Positions 17,583 through 27,261 of a stretch of 64,000 nt of DNA are shown here, piece after piece. The notes under the pieces were generated by a model. It saw only the letters and a list, made by a program, of their open reading frames with translations, did no database searches and was not told the origin of the DNA. Numbering within the stretch: the stretch's first letter is position 1; each line of letters opens with the position of its first letter. The DNA comes from Nocardia jiangxiensis NBRC 101359 (GTDB lineage: Bacteria > Actinomycetota > Actinomycetes > Mycobacteriales > Mycobacteriaceae), in assembly GCF_000308615.1 (NCBI RefSeq), contig NZ_BAGB01000058.1, forward strand, positions 1-64,000, in the 5' to 3' direction. Position numbers and translations under genes: made by a program.

Positions 17583-18770
17583 ATGACCGTCGAATCCGGC
17601 CCGGACGCGCTGCCCGCCACCGCGTCCCCCGAGGTCGAGTTCATCAGCCTGACCCACACCACCGCCTCGACCGAACTCGAGCCGATCCCTTCCCGGGGCA
17701 TCGACCTGCCATTCGTGCGCCGGTACGTGCGAGCCCTCGAGGACGGCGGATTCGACCTGACACTGCTGCCGTACGGATCCAGCAGCGCCGATTCGTTCGT
17801 GCTGGCCTCGGCCGTCGGCCAACTCAGCGACCGGCTCAAGCCGATCGTGGCGGTCCGTCCGAATACGGTGTTCCCGACCGTCGCGGCCCAGCAGTTGGCC
17901 ACCCTGGACCAGCTGACCGAGGGACGCGCGGTGGTGCACCTGATCTCCGGCGGCAGCGATGCGGAGCAGGCGCGGCAGGGCGACTATCTCCCGAAAGCCG
18001 AAAGGTACGCACGCACCAGCGAATTCATCGATGTGCTGCGCCGATCCTGGTCCGAGACGGGGGCGTTCTCGCACGAGGGAACGTACTACCGGTTCGACGG
18101 CTTCGGCCCCGGCTTCCCGCCGTACGCGACGCCGATTCCGATCTCCATCGGCGGACAGTCCGATGCCGCGTTCGAGATCGGCGGGGCCAAGGCCGACATC
18201 TTCTCCTTCTGGGGAGAACCGTTGGCGGACATCAGGTCTCAGATCGATCGAGTACACGCGATCGCCGCAGCCGCCGGACGCACCGACCGCCCGCGCATCT
18301 GGGTGACATTCCGTCCCATCACCGACCGCACCGACGACCTGGCCTGGGCCAAGGCCCGCGACTACGCCGATCGGATCTCCCACACCTTCGAAACCGGCGC
18401 CTACCGCAAGCGCGACCAGAGTGCGCCGCAGAACGTCGGCTCGCAGCGAGCGCTGGAATTCGCCCGCCGCCAGGAGGTGTACGACCGCGCGCTGTGGACC
18501 CGGACCGCGGCAGCCACCAATGGCCAGGGCGCGTCGACCGCGCTGGTCGGAAGCCCGGAGACGGTGGCCGCGGCGATCCTGGACTACATCGATCTGGGCG
18601 CGAGCCTGGTTTCGATCCGCGGCTACGACACCCTCAACGACGTGATCGACTACGGGCGCTACATCCTGCCGCTGGTCCGCCAGGAACTCGCGCATCGCAA
18701 GGCGACCGGGCGGCGCGGCGACCTGCAAGCGGATCATCCCGGCGCCCTGGTCGCGGCGGGCCGCCCATGA
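17583..18770 (+). CDS. LLM-class FMN-dependent monooxygenase, SsuD-like
   Basis: This 395-residue protein is a luciferase-like flavin-dependent monooxygenase of the alkanesulfonate monooxygenase (SsuD) group. Visible landmarks are the N-terminal HTTASTELEP strand, LKPIVAVRPNTVFPTVAAQQ, the GRAVVHLISGGSDAEQARQG loop and IPISIGGQSDAAFEIGG. Members use reduced FMN and O2 to cleave C-S bonds or oxidise related substrates. It is the first gene of the operon and its stop overlaps the next start (ATGA). No FMN reductase gene is present, so reduced flavin must come from elsewhere. Confidence 0.9.
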   Translation: MTVESGPDALPATASPEVEFISLTHTTASTELEPIPSRGIDLPFVRRYVRALEDGGFDLTLLPYGSSSADSFVLASAVGQLSDRLKPIVAVRPNTVFPTVAAQQLATLDQLTEGRAVVHLISGGSDAEQARQGDYLPKAERYARTSEFIDVLRRSWSETGAFSHEGTYYRFDGFGPGFPPYATPIPISIGGQSDAAFEIGGAKADIFSFWGEPLADIRSQIDRVHAIAAAAGRTDRPRIWVTFRPITDRTDDLAWAKARDYADRISHTFETGAYRKRDQSAPQNVGSQRALEFARRQEVYDRALWTRTAAATNGQGASTALVGSPETVAAAILDYIDLGASLVSIRGYDTLNDVIDYGRYILPLVRQELAHRKATGRRGDLQADHPGALVAAGRP

Positions 18771-19957
18771 CCGCGGTCACCGGTCGGCAGTCGCTGCTCG
18801 TGCCGGACACCACGCCGACGGCCCTGGCCGCGCTGACCGACGAAATCTCCTCGACCGCAGCGCAATACGATCGCAGCGCGGAGATTCCCGAAGCCGGGCT
18901 GCGGGTGGCGCACCGCGGCGGATACCTGACCGCGACCGTGGCCGGACGATACGGCGGCCCCGAACTGAGTCATCGTGAGGTGGTGCGGATCCTGGCCGCG
19001 ATCGGCGAGGGCGATCCGTCGGTGGCGCTGATCGCCGCCAACACCCTGGCCGCCCACCAGGCACAGGCGGTGAACGGCAGCTGGCCCGAGGACCTCTACG
19101 GCGGCGAACTGGTCGGCCGCTCGGCCGAGCAGCCGACGCTGGTGAACGTCATCCGCGCCGAGCCCGAACTGGGCGCTCCGGCACGCGGCGGCCTGCCCGC
19201 GACGACCGCGCGCCGCACTGCCGACGGCTGGATTCTCAACGGCCGCAAGACCTTCGCCACCGGCGGCGCGGCACTGGCCTATCACCTGGTGTGGGCACGC
19301 ACCGACGAAAATCCCGTGCGGGTGGGTCATTTCATCGTCCCCGCCGATTCCGGCGGCATCACCTGGCACGACACCTGGGATCATCTCGGTCTGCGCGCCT
19401 CCAACACACACGATGTCACCTACACGAATGTTGTTGTGGCGGCGGAGAACTTGATCGAGATCCCGTTCCGGGACGGTGTTTACCGGGACCCCGCCTCGGC
19501 CTCGGGGCCTACCTCGTTCGGTCACGTGGCGTTGTATGTCGGGGTGGCCCGTGCGGCACGCCGCGCCTTCGCCGACTTCGCTCGCACCCGCGTTCCGGCC
19601 GCACTCGGCCACCCGATCGCCGAGACCGAACGCATCCGGACCGTCGCGGGCGAGATCGAGGCACAGATCGTGCAGGCGGAAACCCTCCTGGACGGCACGC
19701 TGCGACGCATCGAAGCCGGAGAAAGCATTGCGGCGGAGAGCCTTTCGCTGATCAAGGTGTTGATCGCGCGTTCGGTGATCACCGCCGTGCAGACCGCCGT
19801 CGCGGCCCTGGGCAATGCGGCGCTGACTCGCCACCACCCGCTGGAGCGACATCTGCGCGATGTGCTGTGCGTACGCGTGCACCCGCCGCAGGAGGACACG
19901 GTCCTGCTGGCCGCGGGCCAGGCCGTACTGCACGCCGCCGACCGCCCCGCCGGATAG
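18767..19957 (+). CDS. Acyl-CoA dehydrogenase-fold flavoprotein, SfnB/DszC-like
   Basis: This 396-residue protein has the three-part acyl-CoA dehydrogenase fold, with TADGWILNGRKTFATGGAAL in the middle domain and a C-terminal helical domain. It resembles the sulfur-acquisition oxidoreductases (SfnB) and flavin monooxygenases of the DszC group more than beta-oxidation enzymes: it lacks an obvious catalytic glutamate context and sits beside an SsuD-like gene. It probably takes part in oxidising the imported sulfur compound. The start overlaps the upstream stop by 4 bases, indicating translational coupling. Confidence 0.85.
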   Translation: MTAVTGRQSLLVPDTTPTALAALTDEISSTAAQYDRSAEIPEAGLRVAHRGGYLTATVAGRYGGPELSHREVVRILAAIGEGDPSVALIAANTLAAHQAQAVNGSWPEDLYGGELVGRSAEQPTLVNVIRAEPELGAPARGGLPATTARRTADGWILNGRKTFATGGAALAYHLVWARTDENPVRVGHFIVPADSGGITWHDTWDHLGLRASNTHDVTYTNVVVAAENLIEIPFRDGVYRDPASASGPTSFGHVALYVGVARAARRAFADFARTRVPAALGHPIAETERIRTVAGEIEAQIVQAETLLDGTLRRIEAGESIAAESLSLIKVLIARSVITAVQTAVAALGNAALTRHHPLERHLRDVLCVRVHPPQEDTVLLAAGQAVLHAADRPAG

Positions 19958-20022
19958 TCCGCACTCATCCGAACTTCCACCGGGACAACGTGTTCCGGCC
20001 CTGACCCGAGGAATCCTCCGTT

Positions 20023-21690
20023 ATGCCGACCACGATCCGCGCACTGCGCAGGACCGCCGCCGCGGCCGCCGCCGTGCTGACCCTGCTGGCCGCCGCCTGC
20101 GGCGGGGCCGACCAGCCCAGCGGACCCACCGGGGTAGGAAAACAGCCCGTACGCGGGGGAACACTGAACCTCGCGTTCTTTCCCGACAACGCGGCTTTCG
20201 CCTGCATCGACCCGTTCCAGACCTACTGGATCGAGCACCGCACCCTGATCCGCAACTTCACCGACTCGCTCACCGATCAGAATCCGGACACCGGCGAGAT
20301 CGTGCCGTGGCTGGCGACCCGATGGCAGATCAGCCCGGACGGGCTCGACTACACTTTCACCCTGCGCGACGGTGTCACCTTCTCCGATGGCGCGCCACTG
20401 GACGCCCCCGCGGTCAAGGCCAACTTCGACTCGTTCTTGCAGGAGAGCCGAGCTTCCGGCGGAACCGCCTACGGCGCCAGCTACATTCAAGGACTGCAAT
20501 CGACCGAGGTCGTCGATGCCAAGACGGTCCGGTTCCACTTCGATCAGCCGAATTCGTCGTTCCTGCAGGCGACTTCGACCACGAACCTGGCCCTGCTCTC
20601 CCCGGCGTCACTGCGCAGGACCCCGCAGCAGCGCTGCCTCGGCGGCATCTCCGGGACCGGTCCGTTCACCCTCGACAACTACACCCCCGGACAAGGGGTG
20701 ACGTTGAGCCGGCGGGCCGGTTACCACTGGCCGTCCCCGCTGACCAAGAACACCGGCGAGGCCTATCTGGACAAGATCCAGGTCAGCTATATCGCCGAGG
20801 ACAGCGTGCGCACAGGCGATCTGGTCAGCGGGCAGATCGACATCGCGTGGCCGCGCAATCCGTTCACCGTCGAGGATCGGGACCTCATCGCACGTTCGGG
20901 AGCCTACCTGCGCTCGCGCTCACTACCGGGGGTGTCGTACGCGCTGTTCCCGAACGTATCCAACGGGCACCCGCTCGCCGACGCTCAGGTCCGGCAGGCG
21001 CTGTACCACGCGATCGATGTGAAGACGCTCGGCACAACCGTTTTCGGCCCGGACTATCCGGCGGTAGCGGGCGCGTTCGACAAAACGACACCGTACTTCG
21101 CAACGCAGGCCGCGAAGCTGAACTACGACCCGGCCCAGGCCGGGCGCATCCTCGACGCGGCGGGCTGGCGGCTGGCACCCGGTGACCAGTACCGCAGCAA
21201 GGACGGCAAACGACTGTCACTCACGCTGGCCGTCGATCCCACCGCCATCGGCTCGGAACTGTTGCAGGATCAGCTGCGCAAGGTCGGGATCGAGGTCCAG
21301 CTGAAGGTGATCACCGCGGCCGAACGATCGGCGGTCACCGCGAATGGTCAATACGACCTGCTCGGCAACTATTTCACCCGCGCCGATCCCGGGGCGTTGC
21401 AGTTCATTCTCGTTGAGGCGCTCGCCAATTCGAAGGCGCTCGCGCGCAACTCGCAGCAGCCCGAGACGGCGGCGCGCATTGCCGATCTGTTCGCCAGCGC
21501 GGTGCGGACCACCGATCCGGTCCAACGCCGGGACATCTATGGCCAGCTACAGAGCGCGCTGATCGACGAGGGCGTCGCCTTCCCTCTGTTCGAAAGGGTG
21601 CAGTACGCGGGAATCCGTAACCGGCTCAACGGTTTCCGATTCACTTCCGAGAGTTTCCTGGATCTGCGCGACGTCTGGATCAACCCGTGA
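20023..21690 (+). CDS. ABC transporter substrate-binding lipoprotein, family 5 (peptide/opine/nickel type)
   Basis: This 555-residue protein begins with a lipoprotein signal: RALRRT, a hydrophobic stretch, then the lipobox LLAAAC with Cys26. The mature part is a family 5 solute-binding protein (IVPWLATRWQISPDGLDYTF, TFTLRDGVTFSDGAPLDAPA). It is anchored outside the membrane and delivers substrate to the two permeases that follow. In this operon the cargo is probably an organosulfur molecule rather than a peptide. A GAGGA site precedes the ATG. Confidence 0.92.
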   Translation: MPTTIRALRRTAAAAAAVLTLLAAACGGADQPSGPTGVGKQPVRGGTLNLAFFPDNAAFACIDPFQTYWIEHRTLIRNFTDSLTDQNPDTGEIVPWLATRWQISPDGLDYTFTLRDGVTFSDGAPLDAPAVKANFDSFLQESRASGGTAYGASYIQGLQSTEVVDAKTVRFHFDQPNSSFLQATSTTNLALLSPASLRRTPQQRCLGGISGTGPFTLDNYTPGQGVTLSRRAGYHWPSPLTKNTGEAYLDKIQVSYIAEDSVRTGDLVSGQIDIAWPRNPFTVEDRDLIARSGAYLRSRSLPGVSYALFPNVSNGHPLADAQVRQALYHAIDVKTLGTTVFGPDYPAVAGAFDKTTPYFATQAAKLNYDPAQAGRILDAAGWRLAPGDQYRSKDGKRLSLTLAVDPTAIGSELLQDQLRKVGIEVQLKVITAAERSAVTANGQYDLLGNYFTRADPGALQFILVEALANSKALARNSQQPETAARIADLFASAVRTTDPVQRRDIYGQLQSALIDEGVAFPLFERVQYAGIRNRLNGFRFTSESFLDLRDVWINP

Positions 21691-22643
21691 TCCGGTATCT
21701 CGCCGGGCGGATCGCGCAGGCGGTGGTGGTGCTGTGGGCGGCGTTCACGGTCACCTTCCTCGTGCTGTATCTGCTACCCAGTGACCCGGTGTCGATTCAG
21801 CTCAGCGCCGCGGGGATCGAAACCGATTCGCTGACACCGCAACAGCTCGCCGCGGCCAAAGCCCAGTACGGTCTCGACCGCCCGGTGCTCGACCAGTACT
21901 GGACCTTGCTGACCGGGGCATTGCACGGCGACTTCGGTATCTCGATCGCCAAACACGTTCCGGTAACCCAGCTGATCGGCGACCGGATCGGCGGAACGCT
22001 GCTGCTCAGCGCGATCGCAGGTCTGGTGGCCGTGGCGCTCGGCACCGGGGTCGCCTACCTCGCGGCGTTCGTTCGCCTCCGTCCACTTCAGGTGCTGCTG
22101 GACCGACTGCCCGCCCTGGGCGTCGCGGTGCCGACGTTCCTGGTGGGACTCGCGCTGATCCAGTACTTCTCGTTCGAACTGGGCTGGCTGCCGTCAGCGG
22201 GCACGGGCGACTGGAAACACCTGATCCTGCCGGTGATCACGATGGCTTTGCCCGCCGCCGCGCAACTGGCCCAGGTCCTGGGCCGCAGTTTTCAGGACAC
22301 CCTGCAGGAGCAGTACATCGTCACCGCCCGCGCGAAGGGGCTCTCGCGCGGGCAGGTGCAGCTACGGCACGCACTCCGCAATGCCGCACTCCCCGCGCTG
22401 ACCATTGCCGGTCTGCTCATCGGTGTGACCGTCACCAGCGCGATCGTCGTGGAAACCGTATTCAACCGCAATGGGATCGGCCGACTGGCTCAGGAGTCGG
22501 TGCTGGTCAAGGACGTTCCGGTGGTGCAGGCGATCGTGGTGCTCGCGGCAGCCGGGTTCGTGCTGGTGAATTTGATCATCGATCTGCTGTATCCGCTGCT
22601 GGATCCGCGGATCACCCACACCGCGACGGCCGAGGGAGACTGA
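21687..22643 (+). CDS. ABC transporter permease, DppB type
   Basis: This 318-residue permease has about six membrane helices. An N-terminal helix (VVVLWAAFTVTFLVLYLLPS) is followed by the family segment LDRPVLDQYW, and the EAA-type loop ARAKGLSRGQVQLRHALRNA lies in the C-terminal half. The GTG start at 21687 overlaps the upstream stop (GTGA). It forms a heterodimeric channel with the next gene product. Confidence 0.93.
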   Translation: MIRYLAGRIAQAVVVLWAAFTVTFLVLYLLPSDPVSIQLSAAGIETDSLTPQQLAAAKAQYGLDRPVLDQYWTLLTGALHGDFGISIAKHVPVTQLIGDRIGGTLLLSAIAGLVAVALGTGVAYLAAFVRLRPLQVLLDRLPALGVAVPTFLVGLALIQYFSFELGWLPSAGTGDWKHLILPVITMALPAAAQLAQVLGRSFQDTLQEQYIVTARAKGLSRGQVQLRHALRNAALPALTIAGLLIGVTVTSAIVVETVFNRNGIGRLAQESVLVKDVPVVQAIVVLAAAGFVLVNLIIDLLYPLLDPRITHTATAEGD

Positions 22644-22644
22644 A

Positions 22645-23538
22645 GTGGTACAGACCGTGACGGCAGCCGACACCGCGGTGGCCCCGCCGCAGGACGACGC
22701 CATCCACCCGCGCCGCGTCCGCCGGGCGCACTCGGCCCTGCGACTGTTCCGCCGTCCCGGATTCACGCTCGCGACCGTATTCGTCGCATTCGTGATCGTG
22801 GCGGCCTTCGCGCCGACGTTGTTCACCTCCGCCGATCCGTACGCCACCGAACCGGCGCAGCGCCTGCGCGAACCCAGTGCCGCACACCTTTTCGGCACCG
22901 ACGACGTCGGTCGGGATCTGTGGGCCCGCACGCTGTACGGATCCGAGTTGACCGTGCGGGCGGCACTCATCGCCATCGGCATCGCGCTGTGCGCGGGGTT
23001 GGTGTTCGGAGTCGTCTCCGGTTTCTTCGGCGGCCGAGTGGACGCCGTCGTGATGCGGGGTATCGATGTGCAACTGGCGATTCCCGGGTTGCTGCTGGCG
23101 CTGGCGATCGTGACCGCTCTCGGCTTCGGCACCGTACCGGTGGCTATCGCGGTCGGGGTCGGGACGGTTCCCGGCTTCGCCCGCACGACGCGCGCGGAGG
23201 TGCTGCGGGTGAAGACACTGCCGTATGTGGAAGCCGCCCGCGCCGGAGGCGCCGGATGGCCGCGGGTACTGATCCGGCACATCCTGCCGAATTCGTGGGG
23301 GCCGGTCTCAGGCCTCGCCGTGCTGGAGTTCGGCACCGCGATCATTTCCGTTGCGGCACTGAGCTTTCTGGGATTCGGTGCCGCGCCGCCGCGCGCCGAA
23401 TGGGGATCCCTCATCGCGGGTGGCCGCAACTACCTGTTGACCGCGCCGTGGGTGTCGCTGCTGCCGGGCGCGATGGTGGTAGTGACCGTGCTCTCGCTCA
23501 ATCACATCGCCAAGACCTTGCAGCAGGTGCGGCGATGA
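22645..23538 (+). CDS. ABC transporter permease, DppC type
   Basis: This 297-residue permease has an extended N-terminus before the first helix, the HLFGTDDVGRDLWARTLYGS motif typical of DppC-type subunits, and a cytoplasmic EAA loop (YVEAARAGGAGWPRVLIRHI). It starts with GTG one base after the previous stop codon and ends in an ATGA overlap with the ATPase gene. It is the partner of the DppB-type permease. Confidence 0.93.
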   Translation: MVQTVTAADTAVAPPQDDAIHPRRVRRAHSALRLFRRPGFTLATVFVAFVIVAAFAPTLFTSADPYATEPAQRLREPSAAHLFGTDDVGRDLWARTLYGSELTVRAALIAIGIALCAGLVFGVVSGFFGGRVDAVVMRGIDVQLAIPGLLLALAIVTALGFGTVPVAIAVGVGTVPGFARTTRAEVLRVKTLPYVEAARAGGAGWPRVLIRHILPNSWGPVSGLAVLEFGTAIISVAALSFLGFGAAPPRAEWGSLIAGGRNYLLTAPWVSLLPGAMVVVTVLSLNHIAKTLQQVRR

Positions 23539-25205
23539 CCCGGGCGACCGTGGATCGGGTGCGCACCGGCGCGCCGTTAGTCGAAATTTTGGCCCTCAGC
23601 GCCGGATACCTGCGGTACGGCACGGTGACGCCCGCGGTACACGATGTGTCACTGTCCATCCATCCCGGCGAAATCGTCGCCCTGGTAGGCGAATCCGGCT
23701 CCGGCAAATCCACCACCGCACACGCGATCATCGGCCTGCTGCCCGACAACGGACGCATCACCGGAGGAGCAATCCATGTCGCGGGAGTCGACATCGCCTG
23801 TGCCCGAGAGAAACTCGTGCGCACACTGCGCGGCTCGACGGTCGCGCTGATTCCGCAGGATCCGATGGTCGGACTGAATCCGACCCAGCGAATCGGCACC
23901 CAGGTCGCGGAGGCCGTACGGCTGCGCGGCGTCCGTGGCCCACAGGTGAGAACCGAGGTCATCGACATTCTGCGCAAGGCAGGACTCGACGCCCCCGAGC
24001 GGCGCGCGCAACGCTATCCGCACGAATTGTCCGGCGGCCAGCGGCAGCGGGCGCTGATCGCGATCGCGCTCGCCGGTGAACCGGATGTGATCATCGCGGA
24101 CGAACCCACCAGCGCTCTGGACGTCACCGTGCAGACACGCATCCTGGACCACCTCGAGTCGCTCGTGCGTGAGAGCGGAACGGCCCTGCTGATCATCACC
24201 CACGATCTGGCGGTGGCCGCCGATCGGGCCGACCGAGTCGTGGTGATGCGGCAGGGGCGCATCGTCGAATCCGGCTCTCCCACAGAGATTCTCGTCGATT
24301 CCGACAACGCCTATACGCGTCGCCTGATCGCCGCCGCGCCCGCGCTGGCCCACGGCGGAGTGCTTCGACCGCGGTTCGACGTACCGCGCGAACAGGTCGA
24401 TCCGCCCGAACCGATCATCGAACTCGACTCGGTGACGAAACGTTTCGCGTCTCGGCGCGGGGGCTCGGTGGTCGCGCTGGACGAGGTGTCGGTGCGGGTC
24501 GCGCCGGGACGTACGCATGCCATTGTGGGAGAGTCGGGTTCGGGGAAGACGACCGCACTGCGCATCGCCATGGGGCTGACCGAACCCACGAGCGGCGCCG
24601 TCCGCTTCGACGGTCACGATATCGCCGGGATGTCGTGGCGGCGGATTCGTCCACTGCGACAACGCTTCCAGTTGGTGCATCAGAATCCGTTCGCCTCCCT
24701 GGACCCGCGATTCACCGTGTGCGAGAGCGTCATCGAACCATTGGTGTCGTTCCGGGTCGGCGACCGCGCCCGACGGCGAGCCCGCGCCGCGGAACTGCTC
24801 GACCAGGTGGCCCTGCCGCGCACGTTCCTGGACCGCCTGCCCGCCGAACTGTCCGGTGGCCAACGCCAGCGCGTGGCGATCGCGCGGGCGCTGGCATTGC
24901 GGCCGGACGTCGTCCTGCTGGACGAGCCGGTCTCCGCGCTCGACGTGTCGGTGCAGGAACAGATCCTCGACCTGCTCACCGACCTGCAACAGGGCCTCGG
25001 CCTGACCTACCTGTTCGTCTCCCACGACCTGGCGGTGGTGGCCCGTATCGCACACACCGTTTCGGTGTTCGAGAAGGGACGGGTGGTCGAATCCGGCTCC
25101 ACGGCAGCCATTTTCCGCGATCCCGCCGATGACTACACCCGGCGACTGCTGGCGGCGATACCCGGCCGCCGCCGTCTCGACCGCAACGAAAGGGAAGAGC
25201 CATGA
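23535..25205 (+). CDS. ABC transporter ATP-binding protein, fused DppD-DppF type
   Basis: This 556-residue protein carries two complete ATPase domains. The first has Walker A GESGSGKSTT, signature LSGGQRQR and Walker B VIIADEPTSALD. The second has GESGSGKTTA, LSGGQRQR and VVLLDEPVSALD. Both belong to the oligopeptide/nickel importer group, so this single protein replaces the usual DppD and DppF pair and powers the two permeases. Both sites look catalytically intact. Confidence 0.94.
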   Translation: MTRATVDRVRTGAPLVEILALSAGYLRYGTVTPAVHDVSLSIHPGEIVALVGESGSGKSTTAHAIIGLLPDNGRITGGAIHVAGVDIACAREKLVRTLRGSTVALIPQDPMVGLNPTQRIGTQVAEAVRLRGVRGPQVRTEVIDILRKAGLDAPERRAQRYPHELSGGQRQRALIAIALAGEPDVIIADEPTSALDVTVQTRILDHLESLVRESGTALLIITHDLAVAADRADRVVVMRQGRIVESGSPTEILVDSDNAYTRRLIAAAPALAHGGVLRPRFDVPREQVDPPEPIIELDSVTKRFASRRGGSVVALDEVSVRVAPGRTHAIVGESGSGKTTALRIAMGLTEPTSGAVRFDGHDIAGMSWRRIRPLRQRFQLVHQNPFASLDPRFTVCESVIEPLVSFRVGDRARRRARAAELLDQVALPRTFLDRLPAELSGGQRQRVAIARALALRPDVVLLDEPVSALDVSVQEQILDLLTDLQQGLGLTYLFVSHDLAVVARIAHTVSVFEKGRVVESGSTAAIFRDPADDYTRRLLAAIPGRRRLDRNEREEP

Positions 25206-25948
25206 CCACATCCTCGGAGACCCGCCGCGCCGACTGGCTGCGCTGGCGCGACGAGCGCGACGCTCTTGCCACCGCCGACCACGGACCCGCCGCCCTGACC
25301 GGAACACACTGGCTCAGCGAGCAACCGCTGCACATCGACGGGCTCCCCGGCACATGGGTCGAATCCGATGGCCACGCCATCGGTACGGGCCCCGGGTTCC
25401 AGGTCGATCTGACTCCGGGCGAGGAGCACCGTCTCCGAGATCTGCTGCTGCGGCCCATCATCCGCGCGGGACAGGTGGCGCTACGAGTATTCGATCCGCA
25501 GACTCCCGGCCGGACCGGTCTACGAGGTATCGACACCTTCGACTTCGATCCCGCGTGGGTGGTGCCCGGCACACTCGAAACCACCTCGGACACACTGCAA
25601 CTCGAACACATCGACGGCTTCGTCAGCGAGAACGCCCGCGCCGCGGTCCGACTCTCGCTCAACGGCCGGGACATCGCGCTCGAGGGTGCCGGAACACCGG
25701 CCGGAGGTCTGCAGATCGTCTTCGCCGACGCCACGAACGGCGTAGAGACACAACGGTTCCGCTTTCTCGACGTCGCCGCTCCGGACGCCCATGGGCAGGT
25801 CGAAGTGGACTTCAATCACGCCTACCTGCCGCCGTGCACCTTCTCCGACCACTTCCTGTGCCCACTACCGCCGCCGGGGAATCGGCTGGAGTTCCCGATC
25901 CGCGCGGGCGAGACCCGGCTGCGGCGCATTGCCGAGGTCGCACGGTGA
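25202..25948 (+). CDS. DUF1684 family protein
   Basis: This 248-residue protein belongs to the DUF1684 family, recognised by FDFDPAWVVPG in the middle and by the C-terminal block with RFRFLDVA, VEVDFNHAYLPPCTFSDHF and CPLPPPGNRLEFPIRAGE. The family's biochemical role is not known to me. Its start overlaps the ATPase stop by 4 bases, so it is a genuine last member of the monooxygenase/transporter operon and is likely to act on the same substrate. No signal peptide is seen. Confidence 0.85.
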   Translation: MTTSSETRRADWLRWRDERDALATADHGPAALTGTHWLSEQPLHIDGLPGTWVESDGHAIGTGPGFQVDLTPGEEHRLRDLLLRPIIRAGQVALRVFDPQTPGRTGLRGIDTFDFDPAWVVPGTLETTSDTLQLEHIDGFVSENARAAVRLSLNGRDIALEGAGTPAGGLQIVFADATNGVETQRFRFLDVAAPDAHGQVEVDFNHAYLPPCTFSDHFLCPLPPPGNRLEFPIRAGETRLRRIAEVAR

Positions 25949-26232
25949 CCCGCTGAGCGATGATCGGCGTCGGCACGGTCGGCGAGGTGCTCGATCTGCT
26001 GCAATCCGGCACCGAGCCCATGCCCACCCGGTGCGGTCTCCTTCGGAGCCGGTGCGCCGCGATGGCGTCCGAGGCGGCGAAGGGATCCATATCATCACCG
26101 GATCCATCCCGGCAAGGACTGTTGCTTGCCTGCTCGGGAGTTGTATTCTTCTGTCACACAGGGTGATTGAAGGTGGGCTGGGTCGATCGCTGGCGTCACG
26201 CGACGCTCGCTGAACAGGGAGCGTGTGTCACC

Positions 26233-27261
26233 ATGGGAGACCGGGCAGAGTGGGTCAGTCTGGCGGTTACGGCCGCGATCATCATCGCACTGACGGTAGG
26301 CACCTGGTTTCTACTGAAACGCCTGGTCAAGACGCTGTCGGCCCGGCGCGGCGCCGAATCCGAGGTCTGGACCCGCATAGATGCGTGCCGCAGCCCCGCG
26401 GTCACGGTGCTGTTTCTGATCCTGATTCGCACGTACGGCGCCGTGCTGGAATTCCTTACCCACGGCAACCATTGGATCGGCACCGTGCTCGGACTGCTGG
26501 TGCTGCTGTCGTTCGGGTGGCTGGCCAGCCGCGGCGCGGCCGTCCTCATCGCCGTCATGGCGGTGCGGTTCACCCACTCCACCGGGGACGACCATCAGCG
26601 CCTGAGCCGGATCCGCACCCAGCTGGGCGTTTTCCAGCGCGCCGCCGCCGCGGTGATCTGGTTGGCAACCCTGATCTTCGCACTGCTGGACTTTCCGTCC
26701 ACACGTGCGCTGGCCACGAGCCTGTTCGCGTCGGCCGGGCTACTGGGCCTGGTCTTCGGCCTCGCCGCACAGAGCACCCTCGCGAACATGATCGCCGGCC
26801 TGCAGATAGCATTCAGCGACTCCGTGCGCATCGACGACACCGTCCAGGTGAACGGCAAACACGGTGTGGTAGAGGAGATTACGCTCACCTACATCAGCAT
26901 CCGAATGCAGGACAACCGCCGGATGATCGTGCCCGTCACCGATTTCGTGAACCAGCCGTTCGAGAACTGGACCCGCAAGAACGACAGCGCCCACGTCGAC
27001 AGTTACCTGTATGTCGACCACGCGGCTCCCCTCGAAACCCTGCGTTCCCGCCTGCACGACATCCTCACCACCAGCGACCACTGGGACGGCGCGGAAGGAT
27101 CGCTCGTAATCGCCGAATCCGACCGCGACTGCCTGAAACTCAAAATCACCGTCAGCGCCCCGTCCCTACACCAGGCGACCCGCCTCGGCGAACAGGTGGC
27201 CGAGCAACTCACCCTCTATCTGGTCCGGGAAATACCGACCGCGCTACCTCGCGAGCGATAG
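26233..27261 (+). CDS. MscS-family mechanosensitive channel
   Basis: This 342-residue protein has four to five N-terminal membrane helices, then the MscS pore and beta domain: TSLFASAGLLGLVFGLAAQS as the glycine/alanine-rich pore helix, LANMIAGLQIAFSDSVRIDD, VEEITLTYISIRMQDNRRMI and the NQPFENWTR segment. It should open under osmotic downshock or conduct small solutes. The ATG at 26233 is preferred, with AGGGAG 12 bases upstream; a TTG at 26167 would add 22 unlikely residues. It stands alone, 284 bp after the DUF1684 gene. Confidence 0.88.
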   Translation: MGDRAEWVSLAVTAAIIIALTVGTWFLLKRLVKTLSARRGAESEVWTRIDACRSPAVTVLFLILIRTYGAVLEFLTHGNHWIGTVLGLLVLLSFGWLASRGAAVLIAVMAVRFTHSTGDDHQRLSRIRTQLGVFQRAAAAVIWLATLIFALLDFPSTRALATSLFASAGLLGLVFGLAAQSTLANMIAGLQIAFSDSVRIDDTVQVNGKHGVVEEITLTYISIRMQDNRRMIVPVTDFVNQPFENWTRKNDSAHVDSYLYVDHAAPLETLRSRLHDILTTSDHWDGAEGSLVIAESDRDCLKLKITVSAPSLHQATRLGEQVAEQLTLYLVREIPTALPRER

